In this document: piece by piece, positions 11,196-22,416 of the stretch
Layout: the number at the start of each line of letters is the position of its first letter
Numbering within the stretch: position 1 is the first letter of the stretch
DNA from: Parachlorella kessleri
Lineage: Eukaryota > Chlorophyta > Trebouxiophyceae > Chlorellales > Chlorellaceae
Assembly: GCA_001598975.1 (NCBI GenBank)
Contig: BBXU01001047.1
Location: 1-48,066 of the forward strand
Direction: 5' to 3'
Length of the DNA stretch: 48,066 nt
The notes under the pieces: generated by a model
Told to the model about the DNA's origin: nothing
Seen by the model: the letters and a program-made list of their open reading frames with translations, nothing else
Database searches by the model: none
Made by a program: the position numbers and the translations under genes

Positions 11196-13424
11196 TTACG
11201 GAGCTTTGCTCCCTGGCAGTGCGTTGCTAGGCAACAGAACCTACAGCAAGGGGCAGTGCTTTGCTAAGGTCCCGCATGGTCATAAGGTGGCATCTGGAGG
11301 AATCAACTTGACGTGGAACTCGGTGGTTTACAAAGGCATCATGCTGCCCTTGGGTTCCCACAGCTGCCATGGCTGATCTCCAAGCAGTTAGCAGAAGCCT
11401 TGGTGGTGTACCGTGGCCTCAAGCTTAGCACTTTACCACCTCAGGTCTGCTGTGTTCCTCATGTCGGCCGTGTTGTTATCATGCCCACGCATGCATGCAA
11501 TACGCTGGCACGCACCTTGTCAATGATGTGCAGGATGGATTTGCATGCCTCCACGTCGGCTGACACCACAGTTGCTGCCTGGCCAAGGCTTGGCTTCACC
11601 TTGACGCTGTCAGCGCTGCTGCTGCGGTCCACCTGTGGCAGCCAGGAGCAGCAGCAGTGAGGAGTAGTCTCAGCCCACCGGGCGGTCACAGCCTGACCGG
11701 CTCCACCTGTGACAGCCAGGATATGGCGCCTGTACAGACCTCACTTTGGTGGCAGCAGTCTGATAGAAATAGAACGCGCTGTGCTTGGCACTCACCGTGA
11801 GTGTCTCCCCTGCATTGAGTGTGGGGAGCACTTGGCCGTCGCTCAGGTCCCGAGATCTTACTGCCAAGCCAGGCACCACGTGGGTCTTGAGGAGCTGCAT
11901 AGCAACCAGACACAAATGATCTCGGCCCCCAGGGAAATCACATGACAAGGAGTAAAGGTCACGCAGACGACGGCAGCTGAACTTACACTTCGGATTGTTT
12001 CGAGGTTCTCTGGGGTCGACGCCTGCTCAACTGTCAGCCCCAGGGACTGGAGGAGGGCTTGAATTGCTGCAGTGCAAGGAAGCTTGGGTCACCTGGTTGG
12101 ATACAAAGAGGTCCGTCCGGACATGCTAGTACCTGAAGCTCATAGTACACTTATACTACTAGTACCTTGGCACCTGTCAGTACAGTTCTCGCTAACACCT
12201 TCTGTTCACCCTGCCTGCCACCATCAACACTACCTTAGCATCCACCAGCATCGGTGGGAGCAAATGTGGTGACAATAAGGCCTGGGTCATCCAACGTTGC
12301 ATCTAACCCGCTTCCCTGCAACAGCAATCCGGCATTGACCCTGTTCGTTCCAGCTCATGCTCCATTTCCAGCTTCACCTGCTGTGCCAGTGGCTTGAGCT
12401 TGCCTGGGGAGAGACCCACTAAATCGGGAACCAAGAAACACATTAGCCACTCGACAACAAGGGTGCTGGGCTGCGTCATGCTGCATCCAACGCGTGAGCC
12501 ACTGGACTTGCCAGCGGCAGACCAGCAGCGACGTGCTGCGGCTGCTAGCGGGTCGGCTGGATATGCCCCTCACCTTCAACAACTGAGCTAATATGTCAAG
12601 GCTGGGGTTGTCAAGAACAGCATCTAGCACTGTCTTGCAGGCTGCCGGACTTGGAGCTGGAATGGGAGATGTCGAGGCCGCAGGTATTGAGGGGGAGGGC
12701 GGTGCTGCTGCTGCTTCAGTGGCTGCCTGTGGTGATGGGACTGGAGGCAGGATAGGGGGCCCGCTGATTGGTAGGCTGGCCGGCTGTGGTGTGCTGCTGG
12801 GAGACAGTTGGGGACGAGCAGGCACGCTAGGCTGGCGTGGAGGGGAGGGGGAAGGGAAGATCAGGTCTAGCGGGAACGGCGAGGAGGGGACCTTGCGCCA
12901 CGGTCCTACACTCGACACCAGCTGCCTTGGCCCAGCTATAACCATGGCAGTCACTGAATGATTAGTGGAGGGGCAGCCCCTTTTCATGTGCAGCGTAAGC
13001 ACGACTGGCTTCGTCTGGGCAGAGCTCCTCCCTGACAAGAGACTATGACCTCCATCATGTCTTATGACTCTAAGGATTGGACTGCAGCTCACCCAAGAAG
13101 GCCCCTTGCAGCTTGCGTCCTTGGTTTGCAGGGTGTAGGTCATTGCTGGGCAGCCCTCCCACAACTCCCACGTCCACTGCTGTACCTTGAACTCCTACGA
13201 AGCATAGACATCTACACGGTCTTCGAAGGAAAGGCAAACGCAGGACATCAACCCTTGCCTGGGCTGCATGAGAATAGTAACCACCGGTTTGCCAACGCAG
13301 TACGGATGGCTTGAAAGATGAAAGCTGCTATTCTTCGGGACTGGCAGAGGTTGCAGCCTTTACCCATGCCTTTACCTACGGTCCACATGGCAGCCAGGAC
13401 TGTCACTAGCGATAGGACAGCCAT
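11196..13424 (-). CDS. Secreted fasciclin (FAS1) domain protein, copy A
   Basis: The 3' half is firm: exons ending 12574, then 12315-12246, 12066-11987, 11894-11796, 11632-11516 and 11240-11196, in phase to TAA. They spell one FAS1 domain: DNPSLDILAQLLK, ATLDDPGLIVTTFAPTD, AIQALLQSLGLTVEQA, LLKTHVVPGLAV, VKVKPSLGQAATVVSADVEA and SILHIIDK, then VLLPSNALPGSKAP. The H1 (TxFAPTD) and VxHxID (H2-like) positions are where the family has them. Upstream is a Pro/Ser-rich linker, SPSIPAASTSPIPAPSPAAC among others. The ATG at 13424 opens a short hydrophobic leader, MAVLSLVTVLAAMW, with a donor at about 13378. The joins between the leader and the linker exon were not resolved. FAS1 proteins act in cell adhesion and the extracellular matrix; algal members are wall or matrix glycoproteins. 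No GPI or membrane anchor is seen. It is a tandem paralogue of the next gene. Confidence 0.85.
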
Positions 13425-14083
13425 CGTCGCCAATTACCTCCAACTTTGCAATAAAACATTGATGCTTGTATCTTAGTCTTCAACTTATAGAGCTAGTGTT
13501 CCTGGTCGCTTTTCTCGGTACGGCCAAAGACTGGGCGGGCGCAGAAGCGCGCTAGCGCCGTGATCGGCTACTGCCTCAGGCTGCTTGGCTTGGTGTGAGC
13601 CTGATGGGCCTTTTAGGCCTGTTTATGCATTACCCTACTAGGTCGCATGCGTTAGGTGTAAGCTGGCAGCTTGCCCATGAGCTTGCCGCAACGCTTGATC
13701 AAAGGCCACTCAACTCAGTACAGGCTGACTAAAAAAAGTAAAACCAAGCCTGACCTGTCCTTCCACATGTTACAACCGAAAGAGATGCCCAACAGCAGGA
13801 AATCTGCCACGGAAGCTTGGTCACCTTGCCTTGCCATGCAGATGCAATGAAATTGATACAATATTAACGGTAGCTCAACCGCAATGGGCGGAACCCCACC
13901 AGAAGCACGCAGGTGTGAAGCAACGCAGGGGTTTTGCATGGCATTTCAGCAATTCACATATGCAGCTGATCAAAACAGTATGCAGAATATATTCAGGGGG
14001 AGATCAGGGACTGGGCATATACATATTAGACTTCACCATTTCAAGGTCGATGTAACCTAAGAACCTGTGCCACAAGGCTCGCT
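13425..14083. other. Intergenic between the tandem FAS1 genes
   Basis: It holds the promoter of FAS1 copy A and the 3' UTR of copy B, both on the minus strand. No exon is supported. A minus-strand TGTAA at 13774-13770 lies 310 bp beyond the copy B stop and is a candidate polyadenylation signal. A run of seven A's sits near 13732. Confidence 0.45.
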
Positions 14084-16883
14084 TTACTTGCCCGCTGGGG
14101 CACCAGTGGGCAGCGCATTGCTTGGCAGCAAGACCTGCACCAGAGCACCAGTGGGCACCTCACGCACTTGTCACAGCATGTATGGTATACAGCAACCACT
14201 GATACTACAACGTCACAGTGTCTCGATTTTGGATATGCGCAGGATGTGCCAAGATGCTGAATATCAGCATGCCAGCATGCAGGCATGGCTGTTCAGCAGT
14301 CCAGGTACTCACCCTGTCAATGACATGCACGATGGCCTTGCAGGCCGCGATGTCGGGTTGGACCACCTTGGCGGCCTGGCCCAGGCTGGGCTTGATGAGC
14401 ACGGTGCCGGGGGTGGTGAGGTCCACCTGCACCAGGCACCCCAGGACGTTGAAGAACCCACTCCGAGCAACAGCCAGTACAATAACGGTGGGCGCTAGGG
14501 TAGCGGACTGGCAGCGCCCCACCACACCCAACCTGTTCCCCACGCCTGCTCCTGCCACCAAGTGTCAGGACCTCTTGGGCCATACATCAAGTGGATCCTC
14601 ACGGCTACTGCGCATGCCAGCTTACTGCTGGTAGTTTTCAACACAGGTAATGGTGCTGCTGCCAGCACAGAGCAGTACTCACGGTCAGGTTCTCGCCGCT
14701 ATTGAGGGTCGGAAGGGCTTGGCCGTTGGTCAGGGTGGTCGACTTGGCAGCCACGCCGGGCACAACGTGGGTGGAGAGGAGCTGCAGCATGCAGACATTA
14801 CCTATTTTCTGACATATATGCCTCTCCCTCGTCACACTGGTAAGTTGGGCAGGCTGCACAGCTAACCCAGGGCTGCCAAGCATGCTTTCAAGGGTCGGCC
14901 ATGCAGCGAGGAGTAGACCTCACCACAGCTCATACCAGCAGCCACTCAAGCAGGCAGTGGGAAGCAGGAGGCGACGCACCGTCTTGATGACGCCGATGTT
15001 TGCTGGTGCGAGCGCAGCCTCAGGGGTCAGGCCCAGGGTCTGGAGGAGGGCCGTGAAGGCTGAATCAAGCCAGGCACCAAGTTTTACACTCTTCACCACT
15101 GGAGCGTCAGTCTATGTTGGTATACACAAACATACCAGGTGGGGCAGCGGGCTTTGGTGTGCACCATCATACCAGCTGGGTAGCATAGGCTGAGTCTGCC
15201 TGCGCCTCACCGTCGTTGGTAGGGGCGAAGATGGTAGCCACAAGGTTGGGGTCATCAAGGGTGGAGGCCAGGCCTGCAGCCTGCATTGCCCAAGCAAAGG
15301 TATTGACCAACACAAATGTATCAAACGTACACTAATGTCGCCCTTCAAAGAAAATGTTTACAAAGCACTTGCCAGGGAAAGTTTGCATCTTGAGCAGAGA
15401 GCATGTTGAGCACACCAGAGATGATGCCCACATCAGAGGGTACTCACCTGCACGGCTGTCGCGAGGATGGAGAGGTTGGGGTTGGCCTTAGCCGCAGCAG
15501 CCACCGTTGTGCAGGCACCGGGCTGCAGCCAGCCAATCACAGCATAGGAGTCTTATGACCGGCCAGACAGCACAGGGGGTGCATACACACTACAACCCGG
15601 GCTGTAGATAGGGCAGCATGCGGGAGTTGTGTGCAGCCAGAAATGGCATCTGCAATGCATACAGCGGCCACTGAGCCAAGATTGCTGGCTACATCTCTCA
15701 ACACCAGCTGCCTTGGCGACTCACAGGGGTGGCAGTTGGAGGAGCCGTTGTGGCTGCGGCTTGCGCGTTGGCGGTGGCTGCCGCCGCGGGAGATGGCACC
15801 GGCACCGGGGCGGGCACAGGGAGTGGGGCAGGGCTGCAGGACCCAGGGGCAGACTGCCATATGAGACGCACAAGGCCCAGCTTGTAAACATGTTGTCAGT
15901 GGGCAAGCTAGAAATCAACTCATCCATGACTCTTGCAAAGTCTTGATTAGCATACCAAGGGTTAACGTATTAGCCATGTAACAGACCCCTCCGCCTGCAC
16001 TAAGCATCATGTAGCGGCTGCTCAAGGTGCACCTGGGAACTGGGGCTGGGACTGGGACTGGGACAGGGACGGGAAGTGGGCTCGGTGAAGGTGAGGGGCT
16101 GCAAACACACATCACAATGGATGCTGGTCAACAACAGCGGCAAAGCCGAGGCAAGCATGCATTCCCCAGAGTTCCAACCACAACTCAGCCTGCAAGATGT
16201 GGCGTGCGCACTCTGGTCCCACACTTGTGGGGAATGCCATTGTGAGGCACAATGCTGGACAGCTAACCACCAACTGCCAAGCATGGCTTCAGTGAAAAAC
16301 GTCAGGATCTCGTGAACCTGACCTGGCGACCACCACAGTAACTGGGGTCTTCTTCTTGGCTGCCACTGGTGCATAGGTATACTCAACTGCATGGCGCACA
16401 AGACAATGAGAGTCAGGTTGGGGGCTGCTGCATGTCCAACCTGATCCTCATGATGGAGCGTCCCCAGTAAGATATTAGAGAATGGAGGGCTCCCCTGCTC
16501 TACATAAGTCCATTGCACCACCATGGCCCAGGTCGCAGACCATATTGCATCAACTCACCCACTGGCTTCTTGGCCTCGTAGTACTTGGCAGCGTAATACT
16601 TCCACCAGTCGGGGTAGCTGTAGCCCCATGCACTTGGGACAACCACCGCCTCTGCACCGTTAGCCTGGCACCCTGCAGCGCGCACACATTGCACATGACT
16701 AACGGGGACGCTTCTGCCAGTCGGACATGGCGCTGAATGGAGCATTGCACCCCTTGCTTGCTACTGTTTTCTTAAAACGGGAGTTTAGGCCTGCCAGGGT
16801 ACTGCCTCCTCCAGCCCACCTGGTGCCACTGCACAGATCACTGCACAGAGCAGTGCGGCTGCTGCAAGCCTGAGTCCCATCAT
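14084..16883 (-). CDS. Secreted fasciclin (FAS1) domain protein, copy B
   Basis: Eleven exons join in phase to 301 aa: 16883-16820, 16672-16559, 16386-16323, 16098-16033, 15833-15725, 15522-15448, 15280-15211, 15059-14980, 14781-14683, 14426-14313, 14134-14084. Residues 1-21 are a signal peptide, MMGLRLAAAALLCAVICAVA. Next is a Tyr/Trp-rich segment (SYPDWWKYYAAKYYEAKKP), then a Pro-Val linker (PLPVPVPVPVPAPVP) of the kind that is heavily glycosylated in algal wall proteins. The FAS1 domain fills about residues 140-301: NPNLSILATAVQ, TLDDPNLVATIFAPTND, LLSTHVVPGVAAK, VDLTTPGTVLIKPSLGQAAK, AIVHVIDR, ending VLLPSNALPTGAPAGK. There is no C-terminal anchor signal, so a soluble matrix protein is likely. 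The start is the first of two adjacent ATGs; either would serve. Confidence 0.9.
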
Positions 16884-17445
16884 GACTGCTGTGCTGTTCT
16901 AGACTGCAGGAGCAGTGGTGCAGGAGGTTACAGGAGGTGCGGTTTTCAGCCTTGGACTGTCATGTAATGTCGCCACATGGCAAATCAGCAATGCCTACCA
17001 CACCACAAACGGCGGCTGCCAATGGACTCTCTTCTTATTGTGACTAGCTGCAATGGCTGGTTAGAAGAGGCGATCTGCCTATGGTAATGTTCAACCTGAT
17101 TGTAAGCTGATTACTGCAGATACCAAGGAGACATCGTTCAGTTGTGATTCCCTCACCTGAAGTATGACTCGCAACGACACTAGTAGCTACCTTTGAGCCT
17201 GGCTCTTGGCCACGATCGTCGCTTCAATCCATGCGGTGGTCCCCACATGGCACCCCCGCCGCCAGGCTGGCAAAATTGAACATCCAAGGTCTGTGCTCCC
17301 TTCCCTCAACAAAACCTATTCTCACCTCACAAATCTGGTCTGCGCATATGTGCTGAAGTCGCTCAGCCTTCCCACCATACCTATTATACTTTCCAATCAA
17401 GCTGAGATGCAAAGGCACACCTAGTAAGCACGACAACCAGCTGTG
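16884..17445. promoter_or_regulatory. Divergent promoter region, FAS1 copy B / POLE2
   Basis: The stretch is 562 bp between two divergent start codons. No exon is supported. No E2F-type site (TTTSSCGC) was seen near the POLE2 start. Confidence 0.5.
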
Positions 17446-20400
17446 ATGGACGAACTACGCGCAACGAAGCTCTGGTTGCAGAAGCAGTTCAAGACGAACG
17501 GCGTCCAATGCCAGCCAGCAGCCTTGGAGGGCCTGATCAGTGTGGTACAGGACGCCCTCGACCCAGAGGAGCTGGTGCACAATATCCTAGAAGAGGTCTT
17601 GAAAGGCAAGCCCTCCTAACTTGCACCAGCCGACTGCAAACAAACCTGGCGACGGTGCCGCAGGCAAGCCCCAGCTTGCACGTGCAACCCTGCCTGCAGT
17701 GACCGAGGACCACAAGCTCACCCCACGGGTCCTGGAGCAGATCCTTACAACGCTCCAGGGTCAGGCGCAGCCACAGGATGTTATCCAAATTATTAGTGCA
17801 GCAGACGTGCCCTATATTGTCTATGACCCTGTCCGCAAGCTCTTCCACCGCTCCAACGAGCCACGCCGCCTGTTTGGAGATGCCAAGGTGGGCATTTGCA
17901 AGGCATCAGCCATGCGGCTGGCTGGACCAGACGGTTCGGAGGATTTGTCGCATCTTTGGAGGGCCCGGCAGAAGCCTTAGCTGCCTGCTTCCTGGCTGCC
18001 ATCATGTATGGGAGAAATCCATAGCTGCCAGCACCCTTGACTGCCTCTGAAACAGAGCACTTCCATAGCGGTGCTGTGCAGAGCAAGATAGACTTGTACG
18101 TGAACCGCTATCAGCTAGTCCTGCAGCGGCTGCGGCGAAACCGGCTGTTCCGCTCTGCAGACTTTGTGGCCCAACTCGACCAGGCCAGGGCACAAGCAGA
18201 GTGCGAGGTGGGGTGAGGAGATTGTTGCGCTTTGGTGCGGGTAGGGATTGCGCTGTAAGCCAAGATCAATGTTGGGTCTGATACGTGGAGGGCAAGAGCG
18301 GCGTTGTGACTCATATGACCTGGTGGCAGGTCTATAAGAGCCGCACAGCTCTGCAACAGGGACCCATGCCTTGGACCATATAACTGGCAGCAGCCGCCTA
18401 GACGATGTGCCTGCCTTGGTTGACCTGGGTCCTGTGGGTGGCATGCCTGTGCAGCTCACCGAGCTGAAAGCCCTGATGGGCATGTGCGGGGAGCTGCGAA
18501 CCGTGGCAGGCTTCCTTGTGCAGCCAGAGGAGGGCAGGTGGGCATTGCCTTGCCTGGTGTGGCTGAGGGGTGCTGCCATGCTGCTGCTATGTTTAGCTGT
18601 CGGAGGGACCTGGTGTGAGGCTACCAGGGGTTGACGGGTGGGTCGTACATGTAGGCAAGCATTATGTGTTGCTGATCAGGCCCAGGACTGCAAGGACTGC
18701 TGGAAGCGCAAACCCTGAAAGATATTCACTTTAGAAGCTTCTTCAAGAGAGAGTTCGTAAGGTGTAAGCGTGAGAATGACGTCTGCAATTGTACATTGCA
18801 TGCCCTACTTGCTGGCAGGTTCGCTATTGAGGACTTGTCAGCAAGGGTTCCCGTCGACCTGTCGGAGGCTGAGAGAACCCATGGCCTTTTCACAGGTGTG
18901 ACCTCCGTCCTCCTCCTAGACATTATCTGTACCTCTTGCCAGCGGAGTCAATGACAACAGCGCCCTAAACTGCTAACCTGCCCACAGCATGAATGTCGGG
19001 CTACCCTGCTGCATAGTCAGCTTAAGACTGCTGCTGCTGTTCCGGGGTTGTCGCCTGCAGAGAACAGCATTGTGGTGGCAGAGGGAGTGCTACACACCAA
19101 TGGCGTCTTCAAGGTGGCGGCACTGGGGCTGCCTCCCGCAGAGCCCAAGGCGGAGTCCCTCAAAGCCCTGCAGGCAGGTGCAGTTCCATAACAGCAGCCG
19201 GTGTGGAAGGGGCATGAACGCATGTCCAGAGCCACCAGCAGCCGCGGTGGGGAGTAGGCGCCCCAAGCAGCAGCTACACAGCAGAAGCTGAAGAGAATTG
19301 TGGGGTAGCCAACGCTTCCCTGCTATGCTAATGGGCAGCTGTTTTGCACCTGTCCAGGGCCCTCCCTGCCGTGACATGCTCGCTGGTGCCCCACTATTTT
19401 TTGCCTGGCGCCTAAGTAGCCGAAAAGTCGTTGTACCTGCTTAGTCCGCCGAACAACTTGCCTCTAGAAGCCCAAAACTGACACATGGTGCACCCAAATG
19501 GCCCACTCTGTCTGCAGGGGCTGGACATGTTTGGTGGCCACACCCCGGACGAACGTGCAGTGCTGGAGTGGCAGCAGCAGCACCCCGAGGACCGGGCCGT
19601 GTTTCTGTCCGATTGCTGGCTGGACAGGCCAGAAGTGCTGGAGAAGCTCAACACCATCCTTGCAGGTGCGTGAAAGGGCAGCTGGTGCTCAACTGTTCTG
19701 TGCATGTACCAGTAGGGTGGTGAGGGGTTTAGTTGAATATCCCTTGGGAGGCACTTACCTGCAATGTCCCTGGGAAGCACTGTAACCCTTGACGTGTGAG
19801 GCACGGTTATAAGCTTAGTGTGCACTGCGTGTAGGCTACAGCGAGGTGGAGCAACCTCCCTCACTGTTTGTTTTGGCGGGCAACTTCCAAAGCTATGATG
19901 CCAACGCGCCCTCCACACACTACGGCAGGCTCAGAGAGCAGTTCATATCCCTGGGGCGCCTGCTCAACCAGTTCCAAGCACTCAAGGTGGGGAGAAGGCC
20001 GTGCATTCAATTCCTGGCTGGCTGAGCCTAGTAGCGCCTTCTGCCCAAAGGACGCCTCCGCTCGAGCCCCTCACCGCAGTATGGCAGTAGCCTAGACCTG
20101 TACACAAACTACGACTGACTCAAACTTGAGCTTCCATGCTCTGGCAAGGCTCAAGGCCTGCTCCCTCAAGCTTGCTGGTGACTATGCATGAGGTACTGCC
20201 CTTTATGAAGCTTCTAGTGGGTTGGACAGGCACTGCTTTCCCTGCAAGGCTGCCCAGCACCTTCTACCCCTGGAAAGTCTTGGCCTGCTGCAGGCCAAGA
20301 GCAAGTTTGTGTTGGTGCCGGGGCCGGGGGACCTTGGGCGGGGAGCCTCGTTGCCCCGGCCCCCGCTGCCCCAGTCCATCGCCCGAGGCCTCCTAGACGC

Positions 20401-21639
20401 CTGCCCAGGCGTTGTGCTGGCTAGCAACCCCTGCAGGTGGGCTTACTGAAGGTTCCCATGCTTAGCTTGAACTGGTGCACGAGGCCTGTGAGCACAGCTG
20501 GCAGCATCCTTGCTTCTGGCGCCTCCCTTATGCATGCAAGGAACCTAGCCTTGTTATTTCATCTGACTTGAGCAGATTGGAAGAGCCCCAGTCAGCCTTG
20601 TGGCACCCCTTGCCTTTGCTCTGCAGAATACGGCACGGTAGCAGCAACATAGTGGTGCTACGAGACAACCTGCAGAACAAGCTGCGAGCGCTGGCGGCAT
20701 TGCCCCTGCAGACCTCAGACGCAGGGGAGGGCGGCAGCAGTCTGGGCGACTGCCCTCTGTTTGAGCATGTCTGCGCCACCGTCCTGCAGCAGGCACACCT
20801 CAGCCCCGTGCCCCTTGACTACCAGGTATGGTGATCAGGCATGGTGCATTTCTTGATTTGGTAAGCGCATGAGGGAAAAGGTCAGCATTACATCCTTGCT
20901 GGTCCTGGTGTCACTTCCTTCCACTTGTGGGAGCCGTCGGTGGTTGAAGTCTGATCACAATGCGGCCTTTACCCTTGTCTACAACCTTAAAGATGCCAGT
21001 TGTACAAGCCAAGCTGTACAGTCTTTGCCACTATCAGCACCGGCAGCAGCCACGACCATCTCCTGGCACAGTAGTACCCTACCTGTGTGTGTCACTGCAG
21101 CCGATCTACTGGGAGCTAGACCATGCACTGTGCCTCTACCCCATGCCCGATGCGCTGGTGCTGGCGAATGCAACACCTGCTGCCACCCACAGCTTCGACT
21201 CCTGCAGCTGCCTTAACCCGGTGAGGCTCCCATGACAGGACCATCTGCTGCTTCACGCCATATTGTTGGTATGCTAGCTTTGCATGCGGGATGGGGACCA
21301 GTGGTGACTTCAGTGTGACAGCTGCTCGGCAGCACATTGTGCAGCTCATCAGGCCCGTCGCACCTACCGCATGATCTAATGGGGCGGATGATGTTGTCTA
21401 TTAGATGCCTCTGTGGAAATGCCTCCGTGTGGCCTGGCCTCCATACGTGGTGGAGCTGGGCTTTCAAGCAGCAAGCTGCTGCCCATCTCGTCTTCCTAGC
21501 TTTCTGTGCTCTGCAGGGCTCCCTAGCCTCCGGCACGTTTGTGGCCTACAACCCCGTCACACAGGAGATGGAGCTGTGCGATGTGTCAGCAGCCGAAGAG
21601 ATGGAAGCCGACGGCGAGTTGGAGGCAGAGGACAGCTGA
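17446..21639 (+). CDS. POLE2: DNA polymerase epsilon subunit B (POLE2/DPB2)
   Basis: Exons: 17446-17605, 17700-17887, 18082-18207 (or 18212), ~18341-18537, 18819-18895, 19061-19173, 19518-19665, 19835-19986, 20294-20436, 20627-20825, 21101-21220, 21517-21639; about 581 aa, near the family norm. The N-terminal ~100 residues are the helical domain (KLWLQKQFKTNGVQC, ADVPYIVYDPVRKLFHR). Residues ~200-290 form the OB fold (EEGRFAIEDLSARVPVDLS across a splice). From ~290 comes the inactive calcineurin-like phosphoesterase domain: GLDMFGGHTPDE, FLSDCWLDRPEVLEKLNTIL, FVLAGNFQSYDANAPS, KFVLVPGPGDLG, LPRPPLPQSIARGL, SNPCRIRH, HLSPVPLDYQPIYWELDHAL, GTFVAYNPVTQEMEL. The product is the non-catalytic partner of the leading-strand polymerase and links it to the CMG helicase. 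The exon 3/4 join is approximate. Introns 1 and 6 appear to start with GC rather than GT. Confidence 0.95.
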
Positions 21640-22416
21640 CCCCCTTTGAGTCTTGGGTCCGTGCTTCCTTTCTTGCGCACTTTCATACCCTGGTGCGACG
21701 TGTAGCCCTTGGGTGGCGTTCTATACTTCGTTGAGTTGTCAGTGTAGTCGTCAGGTTGGGAGGAGTTGGCATGGCCATGCCAATGGGGACAGTGGGACCG
21801 CCCTTCTTGCGGCCATGCATCTGCTTCCCAAACAATGCCAAGCCTTAATGACATAAGGAACTGGAATGCTGATGTCCCTAGCTTAGGTTTCAGTGAGGCA
21901 TGCCAGTTTAGCAAGCGCCGCCAACAGGAGGGCGGCTTTGCTGTGGTGTGCCCCTTTTGAAGGTGTGCCTAAATGCTGTTGGTAAAGCGTGCCACTCCTG
22001 CCGCACCGTTGCCAAGCTGTGAGTACCCAGGGTGGTGGTGCCCCAGCAGGCTAAGGCATCAAGGGGACCTAGACTAAAACGAGGCACAGCAAGCCGGTTT
22101 CACAAATTGGATAATGTCAGCCTCCTTGGGCCTGGGATTTAACCCCAGTGTGAGTCGACCCATGGGTGCAATCATTCTCAGGGCTGACTTCTGCTCCAGC
22201 CTTCCCAGGACAAAGCCGTCCAAGGCAGTGACAGTGAGTGGCGGGAAGGTAATGACTGAAGCCTGTTTGACTTGGCTCAATATGTCTGCGGGGTAGCTTC
22301 TGATGCCATATATCTCGCTTCAAGTATCTTTGTTAGCTGCACTTGAGATGTACTGAATATGGCATGTTGCAACATGACGTACTGGGCCTAAGGGCTTGTG
22401 GACGGCTGGCAGTAGT
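21640..22416. other. Intergenic between POLE2 and DENN gene
   Basis: Both neighbours read rightwards, so this holds the POLE2 3' UTR and the DENN promoter. I see no spliced exon. A first, non-coding exon of the DENN gene could lie here but cannot be shown. Confidence 0.45.
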
